Notes: generated by a model from the letters alone, not told the origin. A stretch of DNA of 12,631 nt from CAYMMX01 sp964391675 (GCA_964391675.1 CAYMMX010000018.1:1-12631), one strand, 5' to 3'. Shown: positions 1-6,333, counted from the first letter of the stretch. Translations and numbers: made by a program.

Positions 1-107
1 TTATGAAGGTATTACCTAAATATCATAATGAGGTAGAGATTTTTAATTGGTTTGAGAAAAGAGATAGTAATAACTTAGAAAGGACATATTTCATAGAGGG
101 ATTTTAA
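1..107 (+). CDS. C-terminal tail of an unidentified protein (5' truncated by the window edge)
   Basis: An open frame enters from the left edge and ends at TAA 105-107. The visible tail, read from an ATG at position 3, is MKVLPKYHNEVE... ending in ...TYFIEGF, 34 residues rich in charged and aromatic amino acids. The frame runs to the edge, so the ATG at 3 may be internal. It stops just before a strong hairpin (116-184), as expected for the last gene of a transcription unit. No family can be recognised from so little sequence. Confidence 0.45.
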   Translation, partial: MKVLPKYHNEVEIFNWFEKRDSNNLERTYFIEGF

Positions 108-115
108 AAGAAAAT

Positions 116-184
116 AGCCTGAGAGAAAACACAAATTGAGAAGTAGAAGTATCTACATACTCTGTTTTCTTACAGGCTTTTTCT
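116..184. terminator. Bidirectional hairpin terminator with a nested inner hairpin
   Basis: The arm at 116-131 (AGCCTGAGAGAAAACA) pairs with 163-178 (TGTTTTCTTACAGGCT), 14 of 16 positions complementary. The plus strand then has a T-rich tract (178-184). On the minus strand the structure is followed by TATTTTCTTTT, so it can end transcription from both sides: the truncated gene on the plus strand and the small peptide gene (204-350) on the minus strand. The loop carries a second perfect hairpin, GTAGA-AGTA-TCTAC, at 143-156. Confidence 0.75.
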
Positions 185-203
185 TCCACAATTTCTGTGA
201 TAG

Positions 204-350
204 CTAATTAAACATACCGTTCATGGCTCCAAAGACAGCCCCAGCTGCAAATAATCCCATCAATATTGCTCCTCCAAGTCCTCCTTGTGAAGATCCCATC
301 ATTATGAATATTATCAATATGACGATTGCACATCCGCAACCTTTAGGCAT
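204..350 (-). CDS. 48-residue Gly-rich hydrophobic membrane peptide
   Basis: This minus-strand gene starts at ATG (348-350) and ends with TAG. The product begins MPKGCGCAIVILIIFIMMG, continues through a Gly/Ser-rich turn, and ends with a second hydrophobic stretch (GAILMGLFAAGAVFGAMNG). It therefore looks like a two-helix membrane hairpin with small-residue packing motifs, and two Cys near the N-terminus (CGC). A purine-rich AAAGAAAGAGGT just upstream is a good ribosome-binding site, and the stop is followed by the bidirectional terminator at 116-184. This supports a real, monocistronic gene. Peptides of this shape can be holin-like, bacteriocin-like or small membrane proteins; I do not recognise the family and assign no function. 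Confidence 0.6.
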   Translation of the reverse strand: MPKGCGCAIVILIIFIMMGSSQGGLGGAILMGLFAAGAVFGAMNGMFN

Positions 351-438
351 TTTGAGACCTCTTTCTTTTAAAGAATGTATTATGGATTACAAATTATGAA
401 TAGCTTTATATATCGACAAAATTCTCTGAACATTGTTG

Positions 439-444
439 TATAAT
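439..444 (+). promoter_or_regulatory. -10 box for the four-gene cassette, predicted leaderless start
   Basis: A perfect TATAAT lies exactly 6 nt before the ATG at 451. With usual -10 spacing, transcription would begin at or next to the A of the start codon, so the mRNA would lack a leader. No Shine-Dalgarno sequence precedes this ATG and no good -35 hexamer is visible. Confidence 0.5.
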
Positions 445-450
445 ATTGTC

Positions 451-1269
451 ATGTCTAATGAAGAAGAAATCGCGACAAATGATATTTCCTTAGAGATAAT
501 GAAGTATGCCCCAAATTTGAAAGATGAGATTATCGAAAAATTTGTGTTGGCAATTCTTGGTTGTATACCTTGGGTTGGTGGAGTTATTAGCGCTGCGGTA
601 AGTATCAAAACTGAGGAAGGGAGTAGGAAATATAATGAATTACAGCTTAAGTGGTTACAAGAGCATGAGAAAAAAATCGCAGAATTGCAAGATATGATGC
701 AGTATGTATTACAAAGATTTAACGAACTTGGGGATGGTATCACAGAAAGGATTTCGAATGAGGAGTATCTTTCATTGGCAAGAAAAATAGCAAGAATATG
801 GGATCAAGCGGAAACCTCTGAGAAGAAAAAATATGCAGCAAATATATTAATTAATTCTGCCGCAACTAATTTGTGTACAGATAATATAATAAGATTGTTT
901 ATAGATTGGCTAAATATTTATCATGAGCTACATTTTACGGTGATTGGACAAATTTACCATAACGAAGAAATTACTAGATATAGAATATGGAGAAACATTT
1001 CAGGGGAACCTCCTGCGGAAGATTCTGCAGAAGCAGATTTGTTTAAATTAATAATTAGAGATCTGAGCACAGGTGGCGTTATAAGACAAAAAAAAGATAC
1101 AAATATTCAGGGGCAATTTTTAAGAGAAAGAAGAGGACGAAATTCAAATAGTAATACTTTAGAATCTGCATTTGATAATACAAAAGGGTATGTGTTAACA
1201 AAACTTGGAAGCCAATTTGTGCACTATACTATGAATGAAAACATTTTAAGACTTACAGATAATACTTAA
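451..1269 (+). CDS. Unknown protein with a Gly-rich hydrophobic helix and coiled coil; first gene of the cassette
   Basis: The product is 272 residues long. Residues 31-51 form a hydrophobic, Gly-rich segment (FVLAILGCIPWVGGVISAAV) that could be a membrane-inserting helix. It is followed by an amphipathic charged region (about 55-92) likely to form a coiled coil, then a mostly helical middle (100-175). The C-terminal part contains ...YVLTKLGSQFVHY, which resembles the last strands of a winged-helix fold; this is a weak resemblance. The frame stays open upstream to a TTG at 433, but I chose ATG 451 because TATAAT sits 6 nt before it. The next gene starts 17 nt after the stop, so the two are probably co-transcribed. 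A hydrophobic segment plus coiled coil is reminiscent of membrane-acting effectors in bacterial conflict systems, but that is inference. No named family is recognised. Confidence 0.8.
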   Translation: MSNEEEIATNDISLEIMKYAPNLKDEIIEKFVLAILGCIPWVGGVISAAVSIKTEEGSRKYNELQLKWLQEHEKKIAELQDMMQYVLQRFNELGDGITERISNEEYLSLARKIARIWDQAETSEKKKYAANILINSAATNLCTDNIIRLFIDWLNIYHELHFTVIGQIYHNEEITRYRIWRNISGEPPAEDSAEADLFKLIIRDLSTGGVIRQKKDTNIQGQFLRERRGRNSNSNTLESAFDNTKGYVLTKLGSQFVHYTMNENILRLTDNT

Positions 1270-1286
1270 ATTATGATTGTATAAAC

Positions 1287-1868
1287 ATGAATATATTTGG
1301 AGAAAAGGATTTTTATCAGTATGAAAAAGAGCAAGAACAAGCTGTGCTTTTCGATCTAAGAACAAAAATCAGCGATGGACTTGAGGAAACAGAAATAAAG
1401 AAGATGCTCTTAGATAAATATACTTTAGACACCTTGGATATTTCTAAAGAACCAATGAAGATACCTATGCCTTCGAAAGGAAGACAAGAGAGAAAATCAG
1501 GTTTCGCAAATGAGATATATATGGTAGATATTGATATTTTTGAAATACCGTTGGAAATCAAAGGTAAGAGAGAATTATTCCTTGTCAGCCCAACTACCAG
1601 GACGCTTCTTTTTGAAGAAGTAGAATTTGCAAGAGAAGAAAACGTGATTACATTTAAACTAATTATCGATAATAAGGATCCTGAGAAGTTTAAAAACCAA
1701 CTTAGGGTAGCAATTGATAATGTCAGAATAAATTTACCAAATATAAATAAGAATATCGAAAATTGGAATACTTCCCTTCCTGAATTTATAAATCGATGGT
1801 ATGAGAAATTGAAAAAAGAGTTTGATAGCGAACAAACCTTTTATAAAGAAATAGGCGCGGAAAATTGA
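1287..1868 (+). CDS. Unknown 193-residue protein, cassette gene 2
   Basis: This soluble, charged protein has no signal peptide or membrane segment. Its N-terminal 40 residues are helical (FYQYEKEQEQAVLFDLRTKI). A beta-rich middle follows (about 75-145), with alternating hydrophobics around YMVDIDIFEIPLEI and ELFLVSPTTRTLLFEE. The C-terminal helical part contains NWNTSLPEFINRWYEKLKKE. From memory, this three-part layout resembles a widespread uncharacterised bacterial family whose C-terminus reads roughly F-N-x-S-L-P-x-x-I-x(6)-R-x-x-x-L; this needs a profile search. The gene lies 17 nt downstream of the first cassette gene and 28 nt upstream of the third. It ends with TGA, which is rare in this window. 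No Shine-Dalgarno sequence is visible. Function unknown. Confidence 0.8.
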   Translation: MNIFGEKDFYQYEKEQEQAVLFDLRTKISDGLEETEIKKMLLDKYTLDTLDISKEPMKIPMPSKGRQERKSGFANEIYMVDIDIFEIPLEIKGKRELFLVSPTTRTLLFEEVEFAREENVITFKLIIDNKDPEKFKNQLRVAIDNVRINLPNINKNIENWNTSLPEFINRWYEKLKKEFDSEQTFYKEIGAEN

Positions 1869-1896
1869 AAAAGTATATAATGACAAAAATACATTT

Positions 1897-2292
1897 ATGA
1901 CTGATTATTTATATAGAACAAAATTACCTGAAAGTTGTCCACCATCTGATGCTCAATTAAATCCGCAATTAGATCTCTTTAGAGTAACACGTGATGGAAA
2001 AATTGATTCTTCAACCTTTATTTCCCAAGCAGAGAGTGATTATGAAAGATATAAGAACTATTGTGAAGGACATGCTGTATCCTTATGTGATACTGAATTA
2101 AGGGCGAAGAAAATTGCAAAATATTTAAATAAAAGGCTTGAGACGTTTAAGTTCAATGAAGTTACATTTGTATCAATTGCGCCGGGAATAGGTAAATATT
2201 TAATGGGAGAAAATGGGCATTGTTTGTTATGGATTTTTAAGAATACCAATATAGATACTAGTGTTAAAGTCCTAAAATCGGTACGATATTAA
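1897..2292 (+). CDS. Small unknown protein (131 aa), cassette gene 3
   Basis: The product starts MTDYLYRTKLPESCPPSDA and contains an aromatic/charged core, a Cys-rich central stretch (YCEGHAVSLCDTELRAKKIA), and a C-terminal half with APGIGKYLMGENGHCLLW. From memory, the order of these motifs (CPP-S-DA near the N-terminus, a G-x-A/L-S-V-type strand before a helix, then a G-x-G-K...GHxxxW ending) resembles an uncharacterised family of small bacterial proteins. No catalytic assignment is possible. The gene is 28 nt after gene 2 and only 8 nt before gene 4. A six-codon reading frame (ATG at 1880, MTKIHL) ends in a TGA that overlaps this start as ATGA, which could couple translation. No Shine-Dalgarno sequence is present. 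Confidence 0.78.
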   Translation: MTDYLYRTKLPESCPPSDAQLNPQLDLFRVTRDGKIDSSTFISQAESDYERYKNYCEGHAVSLCDTELRAKKIAKYLNKRLETFKFNEVTFVSIAPGIGKYLMGENGHCLLWIFKNTNIDTSVKVLKSVRY

Positions 2293-2300
2293 TAATAAAA

Positions 2301-3485
2301 ATGACGGAAAAAGATAAAACAAAAATTGTAAAGAATTTGCTAAGTGCCATTCCTCCTATTTTAACTGTGGAGGAAGATAGCAAGGGAGACTATTACCTTT
2401 CTGGCTTGTATCAGTCAAATGAAAAAACAGAAGATCGTTTGTTGGTGGAGATAAATACCCGCATAATACCTCTTCTTGAAAAAAATAAGATTCTACCTAG
2501 CGATATCTTTTGTTTAAAAAATGCTGAGAAATTTTTTATAACATATGAAAATAAAACTGGAGAAATTATTAAGTTTGAGAAATTGGAATATGATGATTCG
2601 CGAATTTATGACATGGTAGAAGATTTAGACGTTTTTTTTGAGCAAGAAAGAGACGAAAGAACTGAGCTATTAAAGCAAAATGCTGTAGAAAATGAAAAAA
2701 TTCTTCTAAATCTTTATCTTGATAATGAAGATTTTGAAATCAATAAAACCCTTCGTCATTGGGTTTTTAGAACTTTCCTTCCTTCTGTAAACAGAATTGT
2801 AATGAAAATGATGAATTATACGTATCGGGATATGGATGAAAAAGCTGAGTTTGCTGTTGCAAATGGTTCTTTAGATTTCTCAATTAAATTGCCAAGTTCA
2901 AAGAATCTTTTTAATGAGTCTCCTGACTATCTAAAATTTTCTATTATTCAGAATCTCTTGTCCTGCAAATCTAGTGCAGAATTAACAGAAATAATAAAAA
3001 GTATAAAAGATGAATCGTTATTATTTGATTATTCTAAAATCTTAACTGTCTTATCTAGCAATAATGCTTGGGTTAAAACAACCTTAGTGTCTCCAGAGGG
3101 AAAAAGTATACAGAAAAGAATCTCAGGCTGGGAAGCCGCTGGAATGTCCGTAATTTTGAAACAAACGTTAGAAGATACTATAAAGGAAGAAACTATTGAG
3201 GGAGTTTTCCTTGCTTTAGATGCAGAAGCATCAGATAGAAAAGCGCCTAAATTTAGTATTATTTCTATTGATAAAAATAAATATTCTGGAATTATAGACG
3301 AAAAGTTAGCGGAAGAATTAAGAAACAAAAAAGTAAACTTCTTAAACGATATATATGAATTCAAAGTTAGTATCCATGTCGAAAATTTGTCGGGGGAGAA
3401 TCGCCAAAAGATCACAAGAAAGCTCATGGCATACAAAGATACTGGGAAGAAAGTGAAGCAAGACGAATTATTTCCTCAACGTTAA
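2301..3485 (+). CDS. Unknown 394-residue multidomain protein, cassette gene 4
   Basis: This is the largest and last protein of the cassette, and it is soluble. Residues 10-95 look like an alpha/beta domain that begins AIPPILTVEEDSKGDYYLSG. A long charged helical region follows (about 100-150), then a helical/beta middle (150-250) containing LRHWVFRTFLPSVNRI. The C-terminal domain (about 295-380) looks like a small beta-barrel: EGVFLALDAEASDR, KFSIISIDKNKYSGII, IYEFKVSIHVEN. Barrel domains of this kind end several uncharacterised proteins encoded beside defence or toxin genes. The N-terminal part loosely recalls DUF6575-type proteins, but I am not confident. The start ATG follows an A-rich stretch without a Shine-Dalgarno sequence, 8 nt after gene 3, so the four genes form one transcription unit. 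Function unknown. Confidence 0.82.
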   Translation: MTEKDKTKIVKNLLSAIPPILTVEEDSKGDYYLSGLYQSNEKTEDRLLVEINTRIIPLLEKNKILPSDIFCLKNAEKFFITYENKTGEIIKFEKLEYDDSRIYDMVEDLDVFFEQERDERTELLKQNAVENEKILLNLYLDNEDFEINKTLRHWVFRTFLPSVNRIVMKMMNYTYRDMDEKAEFAVANGSLDFSIKLPSSKNLFNESPDYLKFSIIQNLLSCKSSAELTEIIKSIKDESLLFDYSKILTVLSSNNAWVKTTLVSPEGKSIQKRISGWEAAGMSVILKQTLEDTIKEETIEGVFLALDAEASDRKAPKFSIISIDKNKYSGIIDEKLAEELRNKKVNFLNDIYEFKVSIHVENLSGENRQKITRKLMAYKDTGKKVKQDELFPQR

Positions 3486-3525
3486 TTGACCAATAAAATT
3501 TTGTATTATCCATTTTTTTTATATT

Positions 3526-3534
3526 TGATATAAT
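3526..3534 (+). promoter_or_regulatory. Extended -10 promoter (TGATATAAT) for the leader RNA and zinc-ribbon gene
   Basis: TGATATAAT is a perfect extended -10 element, preceded by an A/T-rich stretch but no convincing -35. Expected initiation falls near 3541, exactly where the 5' strand of the leader's closing helix begins. The same nonamer occurs before the PIN operon (6032-6040) and before tRNA-His on the minus strand. Confidence 0.7.
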
Positions 3535-3540
3535 ATTAAT

Positions 3541-3722
3541 ACCTAAACCAAATTATTTGGCATGGTACATAATACACACGAATGCAGAGGCGGTTCTCCG
3601 TCTCACTATCATTCGTGTGGTCATAGCTCGAAAGAGTTATGGAGATTCTGAAAGGGATCTCGGTGAGCGGGGGACCACTTGTGAACTTTCCCTTTTCTCA
3701 CCACCGTCTAAATTTATTAGGT
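3541..3722 (+). ncRNA. Candidate structured leader RNA (riboswitch-like) upstream of the zinc-ribbon membrane protein
   Basis: About 180 nt between a promoter and a start codon can be folded almost completely. P1 is 3541-3546 (ACCTAA) with 3717-3722 (TTAGGT). P2 is 3548-3552/3556-3560. P3 is 3575-3584/3610-3619 (CACACGAATG with CATTCGTGTG, perfect), enclosing 3587-3593/3598-3604. P4 is 3622-3629/3634-3641 with a GAAA loop. P5 is 3642-3649/3654-3661, also with a GAAA loop. P6 is 3662-3667/3697-3702, enclosing 3669-3674/3687-3692. P4, P5 and P6 abut without unpaired bases. Several pairs are G-U, which fits selection on RNA. The 3' strand of P1 contains the only Shine-Dalgarno-like AGG before ATG 3729, so closing P1 could block translation. 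I could not match it to a known riboswitch class. Confidence 0.6.
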
Positions 3723-3728
3723 ACACAA

Positions 3729-5090
3729 ATGCCTAAAAATGATAATTGCCCTTCTTGTGGTGAAAGTAATATTAAATTCCATCGCAATATTAATGCAGGT
3801 TGGATTATCTTCTTTATATTAACCATGGGTTTAGGTCTTCTTCTTCTCCCTTTTATATCCAAAACATACGAGTGTAAATCATGTGGTCATAAGTGGAAGA
3901 ATTATGATTCAAATACTAAAGCCCTTTTTAGAAATATTCTTTCTTTCATTAAAACCCCTACTTTCTCTTGGTTGTCATCTATTCTGGGAATATTTGTATC
4001 TTTCAATGTGATCTCAGCAAATTTCATATGTGGAATTCTAATGTTAATATCTTGCCTAGCAATACTTCCTCCAATTAGGAAGTTATATTCTAAAAAATTT
4101 AACATACGAAGAAGGTTTGTAGCTATTGGATCTTTAGTTCTCTTCATAATATGTTTTGTCGCATACAGTGCTACATTGCCAAAGATTCAAGTAACAACAA
4201 ATGGTTTGCCATCAAATGCTACAGTAAAAAGGATATTCCCATTGGATACGACTCTGACATCGGAAGATATTAATCAAAAGCTTACCTATTGGTGTGTAAA
4301 AGTAGAGTCTGTAAAAATTAATGAGCAATATCTTTCAGAGGAAGATATTAAAAAATTGTGCGAGGGAGGTTATAGTTTAAGACTAAAAGACGGTGAAAAC
4401 ACATTCAACATAGAGCTGATTTCAGGTAAAGATTCAATTAAAGAAACTTTCCTTATTAGTTTCGATAAGAATGCTTATGAAGAGAGAAAGAAAGCCCAAA
4501 CCCTTGCAGAAGCACAAGCAAGTGTACAAAGAAGTCTCAATGAGTATGCAAGTAAATATGGAATTTCAAGTAATTTAGCTCAGAAGCTATTGGATATATT
4601 CCCAAAAGTTGGTATGGAGAAGGATAAAGTTACAAGTATCCAGAAATCTGATAACTGGGCAAAAGGAGAAAGATACTCAATTACCTATGATGGAAATCAA
4701 GTCATGGCATATCTTAATAAAGATGGTTCTGTAAATAGTCTAAATTATGGAGATGTGAAGTTATATCAAGTAGGTGAAGAGTCACATCCTATATCAAATT
4801 ATATTTTATCCTCCGACGAAATATCTCAATTAAAAATATGGTCTGAGGATACTGTTACGGCGGTTTTGAAAGCACCTTCAACGGCTGAGTTCCCTGGTGG
4901 TTTCTTTGATCCTTATACAGATTGGGGATTTAGCAAAGATGGAAGCACATATAAAGTATCAAGTTATGTGGATTCTCAGAATTCATTTGGTGCTATGATT
5001 CGAAGTGAATTCTACATTGAATACAAATGGAACAAAGGTGAAGACGGTGTAATAAAAACCTTCATATTCGATGGGGAAAAAGTCAAATAG
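3729..5090 (+). CDS. Membrane protein with split (LITAF-like) zinc ribbon and large C-terminal outer domain
   Basis: I place the start at ATG 3729 (453 residues). The frame is open further upstream to ATG 3639, but that part overlaps the structured leader. Residues 7-10 (CPSC) and 49-52 (CKSC, then GHKW) form two zinc knuckles separated by a hydrophobic segment at 24-43. This is the layout of LITAF-like domains, in which a membrane-inserted helix interrupts the ribbon. Further membrane helices lie at about 81-95, 97-115 and 129-149. The rest (about 150-453) is predicted outside: a beta-rich part (ITVTTNGLPS-like), a charged helix (about 255-290), and a C-terminal domain with LKAPSTAEFPGGF and SSYVDSQNSFGAMIRSEF, a signature seen in secreted or membrane proteins of several bacteria. 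It probably acts at the cell envelope; the ligand is unknown. It converges on the minus-strand operon ending at 5124. Confidence 0.8.
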   Translation: MPKNDNCPSCGESNIKFHRNINAGWIIFFILTMGLGLLLLPFISKTYECKSCGHKWKNYDSNTKALFRNILSFIKTPTFSWLSSILGIFVSFNVISANFICGILMLISCLAILPPIRKLYSKKFNIRRRFVAIGSLVLFIICFVAYSATLPKIQVTTNGLPSNATVKRIFPLDTTLTSEDINQKLTYWCVKVESVKINEQYLSEEDIKKLCEGGYSLRLKDGENTFNIELISGKDSIKETFLISFDKNAYEERKKAQTLAEAQASVQRSLNEYASKYGISSNLAQKLLDIFPKVGMEKDKVTSIQKSDNWAKGERYSITYDGNQVMAYLNKDGSVNSLNYGDVKLYQVGEESHPISNYILSSDEISQLKIWSEDTVTAVLKAPSTAEFPGGFFDPYTDWGFSKDGSTYKVSSYVDSQNSFGAMIRSEFYIEYKWNKGEDGVIKTFIFDGEKVK

Positions 5091-5123
5091 TGCTTAATAA
5101 TTCTGTGAGTACTATTTTAAAGT

Positions 5124-5513
5124 CTATTTATATCTAGCAATACAGGTATCCTTGTCTTTTTGATAGCTAGAATTAAATTCATTTGCATTGTCTATAGGAA
5201 TCTCGCAATTATCATCCTTAATTTTTATATTGTTTGTTTTACAATAACTTAACCATTGTTTGTGATAATTCTCAGAAGCATCTTCATAGCAAGCATCTAT
5301 CATTTCTTGTTTGGTAGATTCTGATCTTTCTTCATCTTTACATAGATTTAGAGCTTGTTGTATTGTTGATTTAGAATTTTTGCAGGTTAATAGAGCTTTT
5401 TCTGATTTATCAATACGAGCTATGAGAAAGATATTTAATATAAATGAAAGAATAATAAAGATAGAAATTACTATACTTTTTGTAGTTATTGTAATAGTTT
5501 TACTTTTTGACAT
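5124..5513 (-). CDS. Membrane-anchored four-Cys exported protein (paralogue of 8343-8687)
   Basis: The product is 129 residues from ATG 5511-5513, with a short charged N-terminus, one membrane helix (about 13-34, IVISIFIILSFILNIFLI), then a Cys-rich outer domain. The C-terminal part runs ACYEDASENYHKQWLSYCK, ...DDNCEI..., ...KDTCIARYK. The protein at 8343-8687 shows the same order: ACKKVAAKEVSDYWNRTCE, ...NEDCSL..., ...YQKCLVSYR. The four Cys keep similar spacing, so the two are homologues, probably with two disulphides outside the cell. The start lies 16 nt after the stop of the YHYH-type gene, so it is the second gene of a minus-strand operon. An in-frame ATG upstream (5562-5564) is possible but would overlap that gene. 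No enzymatic motif is visible. Confidence 0.72.
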   Translation of the reverse strand: MSKSKTITITTKSIVISIFIILSFILNIFLIARIDKSEKALLTCKNSKSTIQQALNLCKDEERSESTKQEMIDACYEDASENYHKQWLSYCKTNNIKIKDDNCEIPIDNANEFNSSYQKDKDTCIARYK

Positions 5514-5529
5514 GAGAAGACAGATAAAA

Positions 5530-5808
5530 TTATTTTTTGTTTTTATAAATAAGATACATGGCAATTCCTATTACTCCTGTTCCTAGAATCCAATTAGTTC
5601 CGTTATCATTTTCAGATTCTGAAATTAATGAATTCTCGTAAGTGGTTGAAGATTTCTTATTGTGGCAGTGCCTTTCATTCCAAGCTACACCCCATTTATC
5701 GCAATTAGTTCGACAATAATGGCAACCGTCAGATGCAGTATTTCCAGGGTGAGCAAAGACAGGTGTAGACATAACACAGAGGAGCAGTATTCCAAGGATA
5801 TATTTCAT
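5530..5808 (-). CDS. YHYH-type Cys/His-rich exported protein with C-terminal membrane anchor
   Basis: The product is 92 residues. It has a clear signal peptide, MKYILGILLLCVMSTPVFA, with cleavage expected before HPGNT. The mature part carries HPGNTASDGCHYCRTNC, then WGVAWNERHCHN. This is the pattern H-P/S-G-x-T-x(3)-G-C-H-x-C-x-T-N-C...YHCH known from small proteins annotated as YHYH-domain proteins; the conserved Cys and His suggest metal binding or disulphides. A C-terminal hydrophobic segment (NWILGTGVIGIAMYLIY) followed by KNKK looks like a stop-transfer anchor, placing the Cys/His domain outside. I chose ATG 5806-5808 because AAGGA lies 7 nt upstream and because it starts a canonical signal peptide. 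It is the first gene of the operon with 5124-5513. Confidence 0.78.
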   Translation of the reverse strand: MKYILGILLLCVMSTPVFAHPGNTASDGCHYCRTNCDKWGVAWNERHCHNKKSSTTYENSLISESENDNGTNWILGTGVIGIAMYLIYKNKK

Positions 5809-5892
5809 AAACATTTCCTTAAAATAACTAATGGGGTGGAGAATTTCAAAAGTTCTGAACATAATACCCTTTATCAATTATCGTCCCTATTA

Positions 5893-5921
5893 AGTATAAA
5901 AAAAGTATTAGATAAATACAA
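5893..5921 (-). promoter_or_regulatory. Promoter for the minus-strand YHYH/four-Cys operon
   Basis: On the minus strand TTGTAT (complement of 5916-5921) is followed after 17 nt by TATACT (complement of 5893-5898). The spacing is ideal and the -10 matches consensus at five of six positions. Initiation near 5886 gives a leader of roughly 80 nt before ATG 5808. Confidence 0.45.
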
Positions 5922-5986
5922 CAAATTGATTTCCGAGAATCTAATAAATACAAATGTAGAGATTATAAACTATAGATTTTAAGACA

Positions 5987-6005
5987 TGGAAGAAGGTATG
6001 TGAAC
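5987..6005 (+). other. Degenerate copy of the tRNA-His 3'-end attachment sequence
   Basis: TGGAAGAAGG at 5987-5996 is identical to 10951-10960 inside tRNA-His. The next nine bases share six with the tRNA (TATGTGAAC against GACTTGAAC), giving 16 of 19 in direct orientation. It lies in a non-coding gap between divergent operons. It could be the left end of a roughly 5-kb unit that ends at the tRNA, or chance; see findings. Confidence 0.25.
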
Positions 6006-6010
6006 TTTCA

Positions 6011-6040
6011 TTGTTGAATATCTCATCTTAGTGATATAAT
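6011..6040 (+). promoter_or_regulatory. Promoter of the PIN toxin-antitoxin-like operon
   Basis: TTGTTG (6011-6016) is 18 nt upstream of the extended -10 element TGATATAAT (6032-6040; TATAAT 6035-6040). Initiation is expected near 6047, giving a leader of about 38 nt before ATG 6085. Confidence 0.65.
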
Positions 6041-6054
6041 TTAATTGAGAAATA

Positions 6055-6071
6055 AAAGGAATTTCCTTTTT
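6055..6071. promoter_or_regulatory. Dyad between promoter and antitoxin-like gene, possible operator
   Basis: AAAAGGAA-T-TTCCTTTT is a perfect 8-bp inverted repeat with a one-base centre. It lies just downstream of the predicted transcription start and 13 nt before ATG 6085. Dyads here often bind the autoregulating antitoxin complex. It could instead form a 6-bp RNA hairpin that covers the only GGA-like sequence near the start. Confidence 0.45.
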
Positions 6072-6084
6072 ATCCGTGATAAAT

Positions 6085-6333
6085 ATGAAGAAAAAAAATA
6101 AAAAGTTAGACTTACAAGAAGAAAAGATAGGCCCTCTAAAGAAGGAACGATTGTTTTTGCAGGAATTGGAAGAGATGCAAAAAGAAGTTCTAAAATCCCC
6201 ATTATCAGAAAAAGAATTAGACAAAAACATAAAAAAAATTGAGGAGTTAAAATTTCGTGTTGAAAAAATTATGAAACGAAAATTGGAATTAATATCAACA
6301 GGTGTATTAAACGATGAAGATATTGACGGATAA
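6085..6333 (+). CDS. Small helical protein, putative antitoxin of the PIN pair
   Basis: The product is 82 residues, very Lys/Glu-rich, with heptad-like hydrophobics (LQEEKIGPLKKERLFLQELE, KELDKNIKKIEELKFRVEKI). It should be a long helix or helical hairpin with an acidic tail (LNDEDIDG). Its last 20 nt overlap the start of the PIN gene, which implies translational coupling. A GTG nine bases upstream (6076) is an alternative start; I prefer ATG 6085. No AbrB, RHH or HTH DNA-binding motif is visible, which is unusual for a VapB-type antitoxin, although the N-terminal KKKNKK patch could contact nucleic acid. The antitoxin role is inferred from position, size and overlap. Confidence 0.7.
   Translation: MKKKNKKLDLQEEKIGPLKKERLFLQELEEMQKEVLKSPLSEKELDKNIKKIEELKFRVEKIMKRKLELISTGVLNDEDIDG

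Noticed and set aside
181..190. TTCTTCCAC, identical to the end of tRNA-His, as a left attachment site
   Set aside because: It is in inverted orientation relative to the right end, only nine bases long, and part of the T-rich tail after a terminator; excision would need a direct repeat.
1866..1868. Recoding of TGA as Gly (as in some candidate phyla)
   Set aside because: No long gene needs TGA to be read through; two genes use TGA as a natural stop and all others use TAA or TAG, so the standard bacterial code fits.
3563..3652. A 29-codon reading frame (starts MVHNTHECRGGSPSHYHSCGH) as a small Cys/His gene
   Set aside because: It coincides with the perfectly paired helices of the leader RNA, has no ribosome-binding site, and pairing rather than coding explains the sequence.
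3662..3702. Known c-di-AMP (ydaO) riboswitch, suggested by GAGCGGGGGACC
   Set aside because: The other conserved ydaO segments, such as the CAGCTAAC-type motif near the 3' end, are absent and the helix order differs.
3639..3728. N-terminal extension of the zinc-ribbon protein from ATG 3639
   Set aside because: The 30 extra residues overlap the structured leader and look unlike a signal peptide; ATG 3729 follows AGG and begins directly before the first zinc knuckle.
5662..5982. Plus-strand reading frame across the YHYH-type gene
   Set aside because: It is the antisense of a gene with a clear signal peptide and conserved Cys/His pattern; it has no family features or promoter.
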